Source of the DNA: Mycoplasma sp.
GTDB taxonomy: Bacteria; Bacillota_I; Bacilli_A; Mycoplasmatales; Metamycoplasmataceae
Direction: 5' to 3'
DNA length: 64,000 nt
NCBI GenBank assembly: GCA_024721275.1
Contig: JAMPIX010000001.1
Span: forward strand, 302,527-366,526
Below, piece after piece: positions 45,412-55,297 of the stretch. The stretch's first letter is position 1. The number at the start of each line of letters is the position of its first letter. The notes under the pieces are model-generated. The model was given only the letters and a program-made list of their open reading frames with translations. It did not search any database and was not told the origin of the DNA. Made by a program: the position numbers and the translations under genes.

Positions 45412-46188
45412 ATGAATAGAATTTTTCACAACTATCACTCACATACAATACATTGTAATCATGCTGAACAATCAATAGAAGACGTAATTATTTCTGCAAT
45501 TGAAAGTGGTTATAAAACAGTTGGTTTTTCTGAGCATTTATATTATCCAGATACTAATAGAAATTATAGACTTAGAACTAGAGAAGATTTTGAAAGTTAT
45601 ATTTCAACAGTAAATAAAATGAAAGAAAAATATTCTAAAAAAATAAAAGTTTTATGTGCTCTTGAATGTGAATGAATTCCAGAATATAAATCTTGAATAG
45701 ATGAAATATCAAAAAGAGATGATATTGATTACTTAGTTTTAGGTCATCATGGAGATAATTTAGATGAAAACTTTGGATTTATGGATTTTTCAAATGATTA
45801 TAATCTAATGGAAAGATATACAAATGGAATGATAGATGCTATAAAATCAGGATATTTTTTATTTATTGCACATCCTGATTTACCTTATAAAGGAAGTAGA
45901 GAAATACCAAAAACATTTTTAAAATTATTTAGAAAAATAATAATCGAAGCAAAGAGCAATAATATTCCACTTGGTTTTAATGGAAATGGTTTTAGCAGAA
46001 GACAAAGTGGCTTATTGCATTATTATCCTTATCCAGATTTTTGAAAAATTGTCGCTGAAGAAAAAGCTCCTACTTTAATTGAACTTGATGCTCATGAAGT
46101 AGCTCTTTGAAGTGTAGAGTTTTCAAAACAATTAGTTTCAGAAGCAAAAAAATATAATTTACATATTATTTGAGAATTAAATATTTAA
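45412..46188 (+). CDS. PHP-domain phosphatase (histidinol-phosphatase-like)
   Basis: 258 residues. Metal ligands of the PHP fold: 'NYHSHTIHCNHAEQSIEDVI' (HxH), 'FSEHLYYP', 'CALECEW', 'VLGHHGDN', 'FIAHPDL', 'LDAHEV'. The family includes HisK; since no histidine synthesis is visible, it may act on other phosphates. A TATAAT at 45395-45400 ends 11 bases before the ATG, probably leaderless. Confidence 0.85.
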
Positions 46189-46191
46189 TGT

Positions 46192-46287
46192 TATAATTAA
46201 AAAGCATATATCACACATATATATAGGCATTTATAAGTTATTTAAAAATAAAAAGATATAATTTTTAATAAAATAAAGGAAAGTAAA
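46192..46287 (+). promoter_or_regulatory. rplM-rpsI promoter region
   Basis: TATAAT occurs at 46192-46197 and again at 46256-46261, ahead of rplM. The second would give a leader of about 25 bases with the AAAGGAAAG ribosome site. The first would give a longer, very A/T-rich leader, in which I see no convincing protein-binding fold. Confidence 0.45.
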
Positions 46288-46722
46288 ATGAGACAAACAA
46301 CAATTATTAAACATAAAGAAGTTAAAAAAGATTGAATCTTAGTTGACGCAAATGATCAAGTTTTAGGTAAATTAGCAACATTTGTTGCTGATAGACTTAG
46401 AGGAAAAGATAAGCCTACATTTACTCCAAATGTTGATATGGGAGTTAATGTTGTAGTAATCAATGCTGAAAAAGTTAAATTAACAGCAAACAAAGAAGAA
46501 GATAAAATGTACTATAGACATTCAGGATATCCAGGTGGATTAAAATCTATGAATGCAAAAGAATTGAGAAAAAGAAAACCAACAGCATTAGTAGAAAAAG
46601 CAATAAAAGGTATGATACCTCATACAAAATTAGGTAGAAAACAATTCCTTAATTTATTTGTTTACACTGGAGACAAACACAATCAAGAAGCACAAAAACC
46701 CAAGAAAGTTGAGATAAAGTAA
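46288..46722 (+). CDS. rplM: 50S ribosomal protein L13
   Basis: 144 residues. '[20 protein letters not shown]', '[20 protein letters not shown]' and '[18 protein letters not shown]' are L13 signatures; TGA codes the conserved Trp at about 16. AAAGGA lies upstream. One base separates it from rpsI. Confidence 0.97.
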
Positions 46723-46723
46723 T

Positions 46724-47116
46724 ATGGCAGATGTAAAATTTTATGGTTTAGGTAGAAGAAAATCTTCGACAGCTAGAGTTTATTTAAAGAAAGGTACTGG
46801 AGTTATCACAATTAACAAAAGATCTGGAATTGAATATTTAAAAGCAGCAACACTTGTTCAAGAATTAGAACAACCACTTGTTTTAACAGAAACAAAAGGA
46901 ACATGAGATGTTATGGTTAATGTTAAAGGTGGAGGACTTACTGGTCAAGCTGGAGCAATTAGATTAGGAGTTGCTAGAGCATTATTAGAAGCTTCTCAAG
47001 ATTATAGATTCATTCTTAAAAAATCTGGAATGCTTACAAGAGATGCGCGTAAAAAAGAACGTAAAAAACCAGGTCTTAGAAAAGCTCGTAGAGCAAGACA
47101 ATTCTCAAAACGTTAA
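46724..47116 (+). CDS. rpsI: 30S ribosomal protein S9
   Basis: 130 residues: '[20 protein letters not shown]', '[20 protein letters not shown]', '[20 protein letters not shown]', ending in the invariant SKR that reaches the P-site tRNA. Second gene of the rplM-rpsI operon; a terminator follows. Confidence 0.98.
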
Positions 47117-47156
47117 TTCTTATAACTTTAAATGCAAATATAAAAAAATTAAATAT

Positions 47157-47190
47157 AAACAATGTTTTATTATAAAACATTGTTTTTTTT
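47157..47190 (+). terminator. Terminator after rpsI
   Basis: A perfect inverted repeat (47157-47170 with 47172-47185) runs into eight T. It separates the ribosomal operon from the tRNA genes. Confidence 0.9.
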
Positions 47191-47222
47191 ATGTTAAAAT
47201 TATATAGCATAAAAGCAATCAT

Positions 47223-47299
47223 GGAAGCGTAGCTCACTTGGCTAGAGCACACGACTGATAATCGTGAGGTAGATGGTTCGAATCCATTCGTTTCCACCA
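47223..47299 (+). tRNA. tRNA-Ile (anticodon GAU)
   Basis: A 77-base cloverleaf: acceptor GGAAGCG/CGTTTCC, anticodon stem CACGA/TCGTG around loop CTGATAA, T-loop GGTTCGAATCC, encoded CCA. GAU reads AUU/AUC. Confidence 0.96.
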
Positions 47300-47300
47300 T

Positions 47301-47377
47301 GGGGTGATAGCTCATCTGGCTAGAGCACTTGCCTTGCACGTAAGAGGTGGTGGGTTCGACTCCCATTCACTCCACCA
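47301..47377 (+). tRNA. tRNA-Ala (anticodon UGC)
   Basis: A 77-base cloverleaf one base after tRNA-Ile: acceptor GGGGTGA/TCACTCC, anticodon loop CTTGCAC, T-arm GTGGGTTCGACTCCCA, encoded CCA. In many bacteria this Ile-Ala pair lies in the rRNA spacer; here it is a separate two-tRNA unit. Confidence 0.96.
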
Positions 47378-47380
47378 AAT

Positions 47381-47404
47381 GATCTCGTATGAGATCTTTT
47401 TTTA
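47381..47404 (+). terminator. Terminator of the tRNA-Ile/tRNA-Ala unit
   Basis: GATCTC-GTAT-GAGATC stem (47381-47386 with 47391-47396) followed by seven T, four bases after the tRNA-Ala CCA. Confidence 0.88.
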
Positions 47405-47456
47405 TTTTTGTTTCATACTTTGTTTTTTTTATTTTTTATAATGTATAATTTTTATT

Positions 47457-48434
47457 ATGAGTTTTAATTGAGATCCAATTGAAGGCGGAACATGAGCCTT
47501 TATACCATGATTGCTTTTACTATCATCTCTTGCAATCGGCCTTTTTTTAGGTTTTAGAAAAAGATGATCAACAGCAGTTTATTTTTTTACACAAAATGCA
47601 GTTATATGATTAACTTTTATATTTGCTTATTCAGTTTTATATTCAAGAATAGAAAACTTTTTCATTGGACAAATAAATGTTGGTGCTGGTGTTGATGTAC
47701 AACCTATATTAGATAATGTTAAAGCTCCATTGCATATGTTATTTATGGCAATAGTTTTAATTGTATTAAATATTGCTGGATACTTAGTAATTTTCCCAAT
47801 ATTCCTTTATGTAAGAAAAGTTGTAAGTAAAGATAAAGAAATTAAAAGAAGATGATATATTTCTATTCCGACTGCAGGATTGGCTAGTGTTATGCTGGGA
47901 ACAACATTACATGCGTCAACATCTATAGTTTTTAATAAGGTTTCTGATGCTGAAAGTAATTGACTATATAAAGCAACAGAAGGTACATCTGATTTCTTAG
48001 CATTTGGTAAATTTGAAGATCCGGGACAAGCTAAGCTTAAACTAAAAACATTATTATCTTTTGTTTCAATGTTTAATGATACACAAAACTTCTCTGATTC
48101 ACCAATTGGACAAATATTAAGTCCTGATGTTCTTAGTGGTAAAATTACACCAAAAGAATTGAATGGTGATCAAAGAAAACAATTAGAAGATGCATTAGGT
48201 GATCCTGGCTTATTAAATTCAGTTTTAAAATCTGTTGAAAATCAAATACCAAAAGTTGAAGCTGGTTCAGTCGATTCACAACAAGCTATAAATACTGTAA
48301 AAGAAATAGTTGGTAATCAAGGTAAAATTAGTATTCCTCAAGATTCTAAAACAACTTTAATAGATGAAATGAAAAATGTGCTTGGATTTAATAGTTCAGT
48401 AGCAAATGATATAATAAATGGATTATTCCAATAA
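47457..48434 (+). CDS. Hypothetical membrane protein
   Basis: 325 residues, not recognised. Four hydrophobic segments in the first half (about 14-32, 40-58, 85-112, 128-148). A long soluble C-terminal part (about 165-325) is rich in Ser, Gln, Asp and Lys and may face outward. A TATAAT at 47444-47449 ends 7 bases before the ATG and no Shine-Dalgarno is present. It stands alone between tRNA genes, with its own terminator. Confidence 0.7.
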
Positions 48435-48457
48435 TAAAAAATAATTAAGTTTAAATT

Positions 48458-48494
48458 AAAAGAGTTAATGATTAAACATCATTAACTCTTTTTA
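48458..48494 (+). terminator. Terminator between membrane protein and tRNA-Ser
   Basis: A perfect 15-bp stem (48458-48472 with 48478-48492, loop TAAAC) with flanking A and T runs can act in both directions, ending the membrane-protein transcript and the minus-strand tRNA-Ser transcript. Confidence 0.88.
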
Positions 48495-48521
48495 TATATA
48501 AATAAACAATATTGATTGATA

Positions 48522-48610
48522 TGGCGGGCAATAAGGGATTCGAACCCTTGCAGGTATTAACCTCTACAACCGTTCCAGGGCTGCCTCTTCGACCACTTGA
48601 GTAATTGCCC
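48522..48610 (-). tRNA. tRNA-Ser (anticodon GGA)
   Basis: An 89-base class II tRNA: acceptor GGGCAAT/ATTGCCC, anticodon loop CTGGAAC giving GGA, a long variable arm, T-loop GGGTTCGAATCCC, discriminator G and encoded CCA. It reads UCU/UCC. Confidence 0.94.
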
Positions 48611-48678
48611 AAAAGTAATAAAATGTACTCTCTAATCAAGTAATTTGAAAAAATTATACATTAAATTAAAAAATAATA

Positions 48679-50091
48679 TTATTCATCGTGTAAATTGATT
48701 TCATAAGACTTGTATTCTGTTTTACCATCAACAATAACTTTATGTTTCTTATCATATAATCAATTAGCAAAGAACCCAATTGGTACAATTGCAAAGAAAA
48801 CAAATATGTGTCATAGTGAAGAGAATACTAATGCATAATCAGGAGAACTCATTAATTCACGATAACTTTGAACTGTGAATGTAAATGGTAAAAATTTACT
48901 TAAGAATATGAAGAACCCATTTTGAGTTTCAACAGGGAATGTTCCAGAAGATGATGTTAATTGGAATATTAAAAGAATAATTATTAAGAAAGAAGCTACT
49001 TCTTCAAATCTAAAAGCCGAAGCTAAAGAATGAATAATTACTGCAAAAGATATTGAAATTAACAATGCATAAGATAACGTTATAAGTGGATTTGCATCTC
49101 ACCGGACACCAATTAGTGTTATAACTAGAAACATCAGCAATGTTTGTAAAATAGCTGTCATTATCCATACTAAACCTTTTCCAAAGTATGTATTTACTGT
49201 TCCTTGATTTTTTAATAATCTTTTATTTTTAAAGAAGAAAGTCATTGCTAAACAACCTGCTCATGAAGCCATTGACATGAAATATGGTGCAAGACCAGAA
49301 CCATATCCTCTTTCATGCTCGCCAGATATTCTATTATTTGAGATTATTTTATTAATATCGTTATTAATATCACTACCTTTTTGATTTAAATGTAATGATT
49401 GATTTATTGCATCTACTATGGTATTTATTTGAGCTAAGAAAACTAGATTGTTTGATAATGTAGGAAAAATATCAACAATTAATTTTTGTCAATCTGCATT
49501 AGAAATATTTAAAGAAGATAAAAATAATGAATTTGTTTGAGATATTAAAGATGAAAATTCACCAGCTAAATAATTACTTTTATATGAATTTATAAAATCA
49601 AGTTTTGGTGGTTCAGTAGGAACATTTGGAATTAATTGTTCAATAATTGGTATTAATGGATTCGTTGGTTGAACAGCTTTTTCACTCTTTAAGAAAGATT
49701 CTAAACCATATTTAACCATATCATCACTATAAGTTTTAGGAATAACAAATGCTGCATAATAGTTATCGTCATTTATTTCATCTTCTATACTATCTAATGT
49801 TTCACCGTTTATATCACCTTTTTTAACATCAAATTTATACGGATCTGAAGTACCGATATGTAAATTTTTAGTATTTAAAATTGTATTCTCAATTTTTGTT
49901 GATATCGGACCATTTGAATCAAAGTTATAAATTCTCATATCTATTTGACCAATGTTAGTTATAGGTTTTCAAAAAGCACCAACCATTACACCTGCATATA
50001 ATAATGGAATAAGAAGTATTAGTATAAAACCTAATATTTTTCATTTAGAAGAAAGAATATTTTTTATTTCATGTCAAAATACTTTAAACAT
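48679..50091 (-). CDS. YhgE/Pip-like membrane protein (second paralogue)
   Basis: 470 residues. One N-terminal membrane segment ('ILGFILILLIPLLYAGVMVG'), then an extracellular region of about 240 residues, then about five segments at the C-terminus ('GLAPYFMSMASWAGCLAMTF', 'TSSSGTFPVETQNGFF'). This is the ABC-2-related YhgE/Pip layout, known for type VII-linked and phage-receptor proteins. No ATPase is nearby. Paralogous to the gene upstream, overlapping it by 8 bases. Confidence 0.82.
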
Positions 50092-51430
50092 TATCACTAC
50101 CTTCTTTTATTTTATTAGAATCATCTAATATGATTGGATAAAATTCACTATGTTTTCTTTTTTGATAAACATAATAACCACCAATAACAAATAATATTGC
50201 ATAAATGAAAATAAACATAGAATTAGCAAAAACAACAAGCCAACTAGTTTGGAAAGTCAATTCTCTGAAAATAGAAACTGAATATGTAAAAGGAACAATT
50301 GGATGTAAGAATTTAAATAATCAATTTTGTGTTTCTACAGGGAATAATCCACCAGATGAAACCATTTGAAATACAAGTATTATTAAAACTGTTAATATAC
50401 CAACTGTTTTATTAGGGATCATGAATCGTATTGAAAATACCATTGTTGAAAAACACAATCCTATTATTACACCATATAATGCTAAATTCCAGAAATTCGA
50501 TCCTAACTCACTAAATCCTATTAAATAGAGAGCACTAAAGAGGATTATTAATTGAGTAATAACTGTTAATCACACTGCTAGCAATTTTCCAAAAAATGTT
50601 CCCATAGGACCGATCTTTTTATCGTATATTTTAGGATTAATTGCAAGTGTGATACCCATTGATCCAACTCACATTCCAATTGAAAGGAAGAATGGAGCAA
50701 GACCAAATCCGTATTTTGCATGTTCAGACATAATTGATTTTGTATTTACTAAATTTAGATCTGAATCAGAAGCTGGAAGAATTGAACTCTTATGATTTTC
50801 AATTGAAGTAAAGAATGTACTTATTGTTGAATTTGTAGAAGTAGCACCAGTATCAATTAAATCATCAAGAAATTTAACAAATACAGGTTGCATAGCTGTT
50901 GATACATCCAAGCCTAATCCTATTACATAATTCTTTTTAAAGTTTATATTAAAATCAACAACAGGTGAAGGATAACTTGATAGATGTTTTACTAATTCAT
51001 CAAATTTTCTTAAAGGAGTTGAATTTGGTAATGTTGAATTAATATCATTTATGCTTGCTAATACTTCTGAACCAAAATTTGGTTTTAAAACAACTGTACC
51101 AAAACCTGAATTTGTATCAACGTTATTTACATCTGAATAAATATAATTAGGATTCTCTGTATTGAATTTTACATTTACACCAATTTCACCTAATTGAATA
51201 TCAGCATTATCATTCATTATATGTTGGGCAAAAGCTTGACCAAATGAATCTCCACTAGAAGCATATATTCTCATATCTAATGTATGTAATTTTGTAAAAG
51301 GATCAAAAAAAGCGAATATATACATGAAAGAATAAATAAGTGGAAGAATTAGTACGCCTAAATATCTTGTTATTCTATAGCGATTTCCAAATATTCCTTT
51401 TTTGAATTCAGTCTTAAATCCTTTAAACAT
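50084..51430 (-). CDS. YhgE/Pip-like membrane protein (first paralogue)
   Basis: 448 residues, same plan: N-terminal segment ('YLGVLILPLIYSFMYIFAFF'), outer region, five C-terminal segments with 'MVSSGGLFPVETQNWLFKFL'. The (S)SxGxFPVETQN motif shared with its neighbour marks them as a tandem duplication, although the outer regions differ strongly. The basic cytosolic N-terminus precedes the first segment. They may form a heterodimer. Confidence 0.82.
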
Positions 51431-51482
51431 ATATGTAAATTATATATTAAATAAAATAGCAAATTTTATCTATTTTTGTAAT

Positions 51483-52556
51483 TTACTTTTCAATATATTC
51501 TTTTATATTTAAAATAACTTCATTTAATCTAGAAGCTGATTCTTTTATAGTAGTATTTATATCTTCGTTATTTTTTCTTAATTTAAATCATTTAACAAAA
51601 TGTTTTTTTAATTCATTTTCATCTGCATCAATATCACCAGCTATTAATATTACATCTGTATTTGTAGAATTAGCAACATTAATTGGGACTTTTCCCATGA
51701 ATGATTGATTATCGAATCTACCTTCTCCTGTAATAACTAAATCATAATTTTGACTTTTATTTTTGAAATTCGATGTTTCAAGAATCATATCTATTCCAGG
51801 GCTTAAAATACCTTTTAAGTGTTCAAGTATGAAAAATCCTAAACCACCAGCTGCTCCAGCACCCGGTTTTAAATTGTTGTCATTGTTAAAAATTGAAGAA
51901 TATATTTCCATATTTTTCTCTCATTTTGACTTTTCATCATCTTTCATAAATTTTTGGTTACCATAAATACTGATTGCTCCATTTTCACCTAAAAGTGGAT
52001 TATCAACATCTGTACATCCAATAACTTCGAATGGTAAATCAACTTTTTTAATATCTTTTATTTTATTTACATCATCAAATGATGTTATTTCATTTTTATT
52101 TTCATCAAAGAATTGACAACCTAAACCAATTGCAGCTCCAAAACCACCATCTGATGTTGAAACTCCACCTAATCCAAAAACAACTTTTTTAATATTTTTA
52201 TAATTTTCTTCAATTTCTTTTAAAACTATTCCTATTCCATAAGTTGTTTTATATATTGCTGATTTATTTGGATAATGATCTAATGCAACTATCGATGCTG
52301 CATCAAAAATTGCTGTATCCTCATTCATTGCAACAATAATTGTGATTTCATTTTTTAATGCATCAAATGTTTTTATCCTAACTTCTTTGTATTTATTTGT
52401 ATTCAATAATACAGATTCTGTAAACCCTTCTCCTCCATCAGAAATAGATAAAATATCTACATTAGGGATTTTTTCTTTTATTTTTTCTCCAATTTCAATA
52501 GAAGTAAATGTACCTTTAAATGAATCAGATGAAACTAGTATTTTTTTTGTTTTCAT
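51483..52556 (-). CDS. glxK: Glycerate kinase (GlxK/GarK family)
   Basis: Phosphorylates D-glycerate, giving 2-phosphoglycerate in this family. 357 residues. 'ILVSSDSFKGTFTSIEIGE', 'SISDGGEGFTESVL', 'GLGGVSTSDGGFGAAIGLGC', 'KPGAGAAGGLGFFI' and 'LVITGEGRFDNQSFMGK' are all family signatures. Two TGA-Trp codons. It is divergent from the PTS/GH38/GH13 operon across 181 bases; both glycosidic routes proposed there release glycerate, which this enzyme would pass to enolase. Confidence 0.95.
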
Positions 52557-52683
52557 GGAAATATTATATATATAATGGTGTTTTTATAGAAAATTTAGTA
52601 AATATTTCCAATAAAAATAAAAAATTGTAATATATTACTATTAATAACAAGCATTTTACTGATAATTATTACAGTCATTACTA

Positions 52684-52711
52684 TATAATATTTAATGTCC
52701 GCAATATGGAC
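52684..52711 (+). promoter_or_regulatory. Promoter and inverted repeat ahead of the PTS gene
   Basis: TATAAT at 52684-52689 would start transcription at about 52696, exactly at a GTCC-N7-GGAC inverted repeat (52697-52711). The position suits an operator or an RNA hairpin controlling the glycoside operon; no regulator gene is adjacent. The rest of the 181-base gap is A/T-rich, with a TATA stretch for glxK near 52563-52575. Confidence 0.4.
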
Positions 52712-52737
52712 TTTTATATAAAAAAAAGGAAGAAAAT

Positions 52738-54867
52738 ATGAGTAAAATAAAAATGAAAGTTTTTGATTTATCAGTCGATACGAAACTCTCTGCTATTAAA
52801 GAAATCTCTAAAAAAGCAAAAGAATTAAAAATAGTTAGTTCTGCTGTTAAATTAGAAAATGCTTTCTTAAAAAGAGAAAAAGAATTTTCAACCGGATTTG
52901 AAAACGGATTTGCAATACCACATGCAAGAATCCCTGAAATAAAGGAAGCCGCAATCCTAGTTTTCAAGTTGAAAAAAGGTGTTGATTGAAAATCAATAGA
53001 TAATTCAAATGCAAAAATAATTATTGCATTAATGGTTCCTGATGATAAAGAAACCGCCGGTGTTCATATGAAGAATTTATCTAAAATAGCTATGGCTCTT
53101 ACAGATAAAGAATTTCAAAATACACTAAAAACAGCAACAAAACCAAAAATGTTAACTGCATTAGAAGAAGCATTATCAGATAAACCTGAAACTCCGGCAC
53201 CTGCCGTGGCAGTTGCAGCTACAAATGATTCTTCACAAAAGAAAAATCTTAAAGTTGTTGCAGTTACAGCATGTTCAACAGGAATAGCACATACATTTAT
53301 GGCTGCAAAAAAACTTGAAGAAGTGGCTCCTAAAAAAGGTGTTCAAATAAGAGTGCAGAAAAATGGTGCTTCAGGACCTGAAGATGTTCTAACAGAACAA
53401 GAAATAGAAGAAGCTGACTATGTAATTTTAGCAGTTGATGTTGTTGTTGATGAAAGTAGATTTTTAGGTAAAAAATATGTAAAGGTTCCTGTTGCTTATG
53501 CAATTAAAGAAACTGATAATTTAATTGAAAGTCTTGAACAAGATGCTGTAGTTATGTCAGGATCAGATGAAGCAAAAGCAAAACATGAACAAAAGAAAAC
53601 TGCTCAAAAATCATCTTGATTTTATAGAAATGTTTTAACACATGTAATGAATGGTGTATCTCACATGATTCCATTACTTGTTTCAGCAGGTATATTGCTT
53701 GCTTTAGGTAAATTGCTTGCATCATTCACTGGTGATTTAAAAATTGCAGATAACTATGGAAGTTTATATGCAGCACACGGTGATAACTGATGATTTAAAA
53801 TAGTTTATACATTTAATATAATGGGTATAGTTTCCTTGTGACTAATGTTCCCAATATTTGGAATGTTCACGGCACAATCCATTGGTGGAAAATCCGCCAT
53901 TATACCTGGTTTTCTAGCCGGAATAATTGCAGATGGTGATCACTTATTTGCAAGAATTTGAAGAACATTTAATATTGATAATGCTACCGCAAAAGGTAAT
54001 CCAAATCCATTCCCTAAAGAAACATATCCATATGTTCAAATGTCATCGGGATTCTTTGGAATATTAATTGGATCAATAGTGATAGGATACTTTGTTTTCT
54101 ATTTAAATAGAGTAATAAAAATAAAAGGAACATTAGCACCGCTTAAATCAATCCTTATTGTTCCTGGTTTAGCAGCGATAGTAGTTGTAATATCACAAAT
54201 GTTTATTATAAACCCTCCATTCGCATTACTAAACAAAGGAATAAGAGACTTAGCAGAAAACTTCAAGTCATTTGTAATTGGATTTGGTATAGTTGTTGCA
54301 ATATGTACGGCTTTCGATATGGGTGGACCTGTAAACAAAGCTGTTGGTGTAGTTGCAATTGGTTTAGCAGCTGATGGAACAATTCCATTAACAGCAAGAA
54401 CAATTTCAATAGTTATACCTCCAATTGGTCTTGGAATTGCTACCTTGTTAGCTAAACCTATATTCAAAAAAGAATTATATGATGCTGACTTGAAAACTTC
54501 AGGAAGGGTTGCCATTTTCCTTGGGTTAATAGCTATAACTGAAGGTGGATTACCGTTCCTATTCAAAAAACCATTAATTACAATTTCAGCTGCAATAGCA
54601 GGAGCACTAGTTGGTTCATTATTTGTAATGTTAACTGGTGTACAAATGTGACAACCACTTCCAGCAGTTTATGGATGAGGATTAGTAGGAATAGCACCAG
54701 CTAATGCCGCTGTTACAAGTAATGTTGCACAATGATTCCAAATAATTCTTTATATTATGGGAGTTATCTTAGGATCTCTAACAACTGCATTTACAGATAT
54801 TGGATTAAGATTATTCTCAAATAAAAGAAATGCTAAAAAAGAAAAAATGCAAGTAGAATTAAATTAA
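52738..54867 (+). CDS. mngA: PTS fructose-family EIIABC, candidate mannosylglycerate transporter
   Basis: 709 residues: EIIA (about 1-150, phospho-His at about 62 in FAIPHARIPE), an Ala/Pro linker, EIIB-fructose type (from about 168, phospho-Cys at about 179 in VTACSTGIAHTFMAA), then EIIC from about 300 with eight to ten segments and 'AFDMGGPVNKA', 'AITEGGLPFLF'. Domain order A-B-C equals E. coli MngA, itself a fructose-family PTS. Specificity is inferred from the MngB-type mannosidase and glycerate kinase next door; by sequence alone it could be a fructose or mannose PTS. GGAAG ribosome site. Confidence 0.8.
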
Positions 54868-54871
54868 TAAT

Positions 54872-55264
54872 ATGAAAATCGCAAAAGATGAATTCAGTAT
54901 ACAAAGACATGCAAAATCTTCTAGGATTTCTCTTTATTGCGCCTACGGATTAATAATGATAGTTTCTCCTATTCTCGTAATAGGGGGAATTATTTCTATA
55001 ATACAAGATACTTTACCTATTTATCTATCAGTATTAGTATTAGTTTTTGGTGTAATATGAGGAATACAATTACTTGTAATGTTATATACAGACGGAACAA
55101 ATCCTTTTTTCTTTGATGTTTCTAACAAAAAGAAAGCTATATGATTATCAGAAATGAAATGAATGATTATTTCAATTTGTACATTAAATTTTATGATGAT
55201 TACTTTATTAGGTTATTCACTTTTTCACAGAAAAATCTATAATACTATTGTAGAACTTTTATAA
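54872..55264 (+). CDS. Small membrane protein in the glycoside operon
   Basis: 130 residues starting four bases after the PTS stop. Three hydrophobic segments (about 23-45, 50-70, 96-115). The N-terminus is basic and hydrophilic. Not recognised. Location between transporter and mannosidase suggests a role linked to uptake, but nothing in the sequence shows one. Confidence 0.65.
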
Positions 55265-55297
55265 ACCTACATTATAAGACATAAAATTGGAGTAAAT

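Noticed and set aside
46189..46287. Structured L13 leader riboregulator
   Set aside because: The region is A/T-rich with only weak pairing; not enough to call a leader element.
48522..48610. tRNA-Ser variable arm mistaken for an inserted element
   Set aside because: The long variable arm is normal for class II tRNAs.
54099..54566. 155-codon minus-strand frame inside the PTS gene
   Set aside because: Mirror of the EIIC membrane coding sequence; no start signal and no recognisable domain.
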